From NCBI GenBank assembly GCA_009731375.1, contig BJOX01000182.1:494090-558089 (forward strand): a DNA stretch of 64,000 nucleotides. Direction: 5' to 3'. Shown in pieces: positions 55,930-64,000 of this stretch; the first letter of the stretch is position 1; every line of letters starts with the position of its first letter. The notes under the pieces were generated by a model, which saw only the letters and a program-made list of their open reading frames with translations, did not search any database and had not been told where the DNA came from. The translations under genes were made by a program, and so were the position numbers. The stretch is from Paulinella micropora (Eukaryota; Cercozoa; Imbricatea; Euglyphida).

Positions 55930-57845
55930 AAAGCCATTCAAAAAAGCACTAATGGCATATCTACTAAGACACCAACAAACATCATAATATATATAAAATA
56001 CTGTTACATGTTTTGGGATTGATTTCCATTGATCTGCAAAGATCTTGGTGAGGTATGGGTCTTTGTGGTTAACAAAGAGGCTGCCTTTTGTTGAGTATCG
56101 GGTTTTGTATGGATGTATGGTATTGATTGGTGTAAAGGTGTTATTGTGGAGTGGTCTGTTGAGGAGTTTTTTTGGGTAAATGAATGGGTGATTTTCTATG
56201 CATACACGGAGGGTATATAGGTGGGTGATGTCGAGCAGTTTGAGTTGATTTAGGATTGGTTTGCTCTATATTAACGTCATAATCAATATTATACAACAAG
56301 GAACAGTATATACATATGCAGACGACACAACACTTGTAATAACAGCCAAAACTCCTACAGACTTACAACAAAAAACACAAACAGAAATAACTAAGCTAAT
56401 AAACTACTTCCACTCTAATAACCTAGTACCCAACCCAACAAAAACAACATACACAATTTTCCATAAAACAAAACAAAATATCACAATAACAATAAACAAC
56501 CACACCCTCGAGCAATGCCAACACGCAAAACTCCTGGGCATAACACTACAACATAACCTTAAATATGACCAACATATCAACAACATAATCCGTAAACTCC
56601 AACCCACAATCAACTCATTATTATATGCTAAAAAATATCTCAACACAAAAACAATGAAACAACTATACACATATGTCCACACCTCATACAAAACATCTCC
56701 ATCTGGGGGACGCATGACAACAAAAAGAAATATATACAACCACTCATAAAAATACACAAAAAAAGTAATCAGAATAATTGCAAAAACACACTACCGCGCA
56801 CATACCAAAGGAAGAAGGTGGTGGATAATGTGCTGCCTTGTGGGATACCATGTGTGATGGTGCGTTTGTGGGACTCGGCATATTGTGTGTGGACTTCTTG
56901 AATGCGATTTGAGAAGTAGGACGCAAAGAACTGGACTGTGCCTTCGTTGAAATTAAAATTTCGTCGAAGTTTGTCGAGTAACTTTGAATGTTCTACTGTG
57001 TCGTATGCTTTCGAGAGGTCTACATAAAGAGCTAGCTCTTCTTTGTCTTTACGTTTTTGTATTTGGTTTATTATGGTTTGGACTGTCATGGTTGTGCTTG
57101 AGTTAGGTCGGAATGCGTATTGTGTATGTGATATTATGTTGTGTTTTGTTAGGTGGTCCATTATTTGTTTATTTATTATTGTGTCAAATACTTTAGCTAT
57201 TATGGGTAGTAGTGATATCGGTCTGTAGTTGGCTGGCATGCTTGTGTCGCTCTGTTACTTTTGTTGTTTTGAGTGCGTCTGGGTATTTATTTTCATTTAT
57301 GGCTTTGTTGAAGAGGTTGGTAAGTATAGGTGTGAGGAAGGCGTGCATGTCTTTTATAAGTGTTGGTTTTATTTTGTATATGTCCTCTGCTTTATCTTTG
57401 TTTATGTTTTTAAGTGTTTTGTTTACAATGTCTTCTGTTGTGTTATATAGTTTGAAGCTTGGATGTTTTTGTTTGTTTTCTTCCGCTCTCTCTTCTTGTT
57501 GTTGTTTGTGTTCGGTTGTTGGTACGCTGTTGCTTGTTTTTTTGCCTATTGTTATGTAGTGATCGTTGAGTGCGTTTGCTATTTCTGTGGGGTCTGTGTA
57601 TGTTTTGTTGTTGTACTGTATTGTGGTTTGTGACGCTCTCGGTGGTTTGTGTTAGGTACTAACTCTCTGAGTTTTCTGTGTTGTTTTTTTGGGTTGTTTT
57701 TATTTTCTTCTAGCATCTTCAATGGGATGTTGTGTGGACCATGTCGTGTCTTTGTTGCTTTTGTTATTGTTGTGTAAAGGTTGTTGTGTACCATTAGGTT
57801 TTGAAAGTCTGTGTGTGGTTTATGTATGTTGTCGAGTAGGTTGTA
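55930..57845 (-). mobile_element. Non-LTR retrotransposon (LINE) ORF2 fragment with internal inversion
   Basis: The minus strand from about 57840 carries RT fingers and palm start: MPANYRPISLLPIIAKVFD, YAFRPNSSTT, LYVDLSKAYDTVEHSKL and GIPQGSTLSTTFF (about 56810). The next expected motif, YADDTTLVI, is instead on the plus strand at about 56310, within 56261-56815, which also contains the thumb (LLGITLQHNLKYDQH) and the KVIRIIAKTHYRAHT region. The C-terminal end (LNQLKLLDITHLYTLRV) is back on the minus strand from about 56255 to 55990. So a segment of about 550 bases is inverted in place. Jockey/CR1/RTE-type order; no endonuclease domain is in the window. Confidence 0.85.
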
Positions 57846-59665
<1,820 letters not shown>

Positions 59666-59909
59666 CTGAGATGAAACGGACCAGAAAGAGACTTATGTAA
59701 ATATAGGCCTGAAGTTATCCATCTTTGGTTTCGTTTTTCTCGCTCAGTAGTAGTGGTTCGAAAATTGTGACAGTATCGTTGGAAAGCTTATGACAAAGGC
59801 TTTACATTGACTTGCTCGTCTTTGCTGTGTCATCAAACAACTTTGTCCAAGATATTAGAAGTTCAAAGTTCCACGAGTTTGCGCTTTGAATGTGTCTGCA
59901 GTAAATAAC
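59666..59909 (+). promoter_or_regulatory. 5' flank of the SNF8 gene
   Basis: About 240 bases of ordinary unique sequence directly before the start codon, between a microsatellite and exon 1. It is the only candidate promoter/5' UTR. No clear TATA box. Confidence 0.45.

Positions 59910-64000
<4,091 letters not shown>

Overview
The window is nuclear DNA of a eukaryote. GC-rich protein-coding genes, spliceosomal introns (clearest in a SNF8/VPS22-like gene), spectacular microsatellites and several layers of nested mobile elements are all visible. I cannot name the species; a protist or early-branching holozoan would fit. Several runs of N (longest about 850 bases) and homopolymer-associated frame breaks show that this is a draft assembly, so some breaks may be artefacts.

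Layout. 1-8 kb: GC-rich host genes, namely an F-box/LRR protein, a partial second LRR protein, a divergent kinase-like protein and a helical-repeat-like protein. At about 7.99 kb the last of these runs into AT-rich DNA. 8-29.5 kb: a decayed Polinton-like/virophage-like element (PLV) with a FtsK/HerA-type packaging ATPase, an archaeo-eukaryotic primase fused to a superfamily 3 helicase, a protein with a phospholipase A2-like motif, zinc-finger and coiled-coil proteins, and many frame breaks. No full major capsid gene is visible. A 10.3 kb Ty3-like LTR retrotransposon (element A, 17458-27784, minus strand) sits inside the PLV. It splits a PLV zinc-finger gene and is flanked by a GATC target duplication. 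29.5-35.3 kb: a long foldback element, several kilobases of simple repeats, and the 3' exons of an unidentified host gene.

35.3-53.4 kb is a nest. The 3' end of a related LTR element (C, minus strand) is interrupted by LTR element B (35891-52022, plus strand, CATC duplication). Element B in turn carries a DNA-transposon-like insert between its 5' LTR and gag: a transposase-like gene with an intron, plus a convergent companion gene. 53.4-54.7 kb: a host PhyH-type dioxygenase with a polyglutamine tail. 55.9-57.8 kb: a LINE with an internal inversion. 59.9-62.8 kb: the first six exons of SNF8, with introns full of microsatellites and with truncated exon copies. The rest is simple repeat.

How parts relate. 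In element A, gag and pol lie in one frame separated by a single UGA followed by CUA, a classic readthrough context. Gag carries a CCCH finger and an RG-rich tail; Pol carries protease-like, RT, RNase H and integrase regions and an extra conserved tail. A and B are relatives with homologous LTRs, pol and 3' non-coding regions. The insertion order that can be read is: PLV before A; C before B; and B probably before the DNA transposon.
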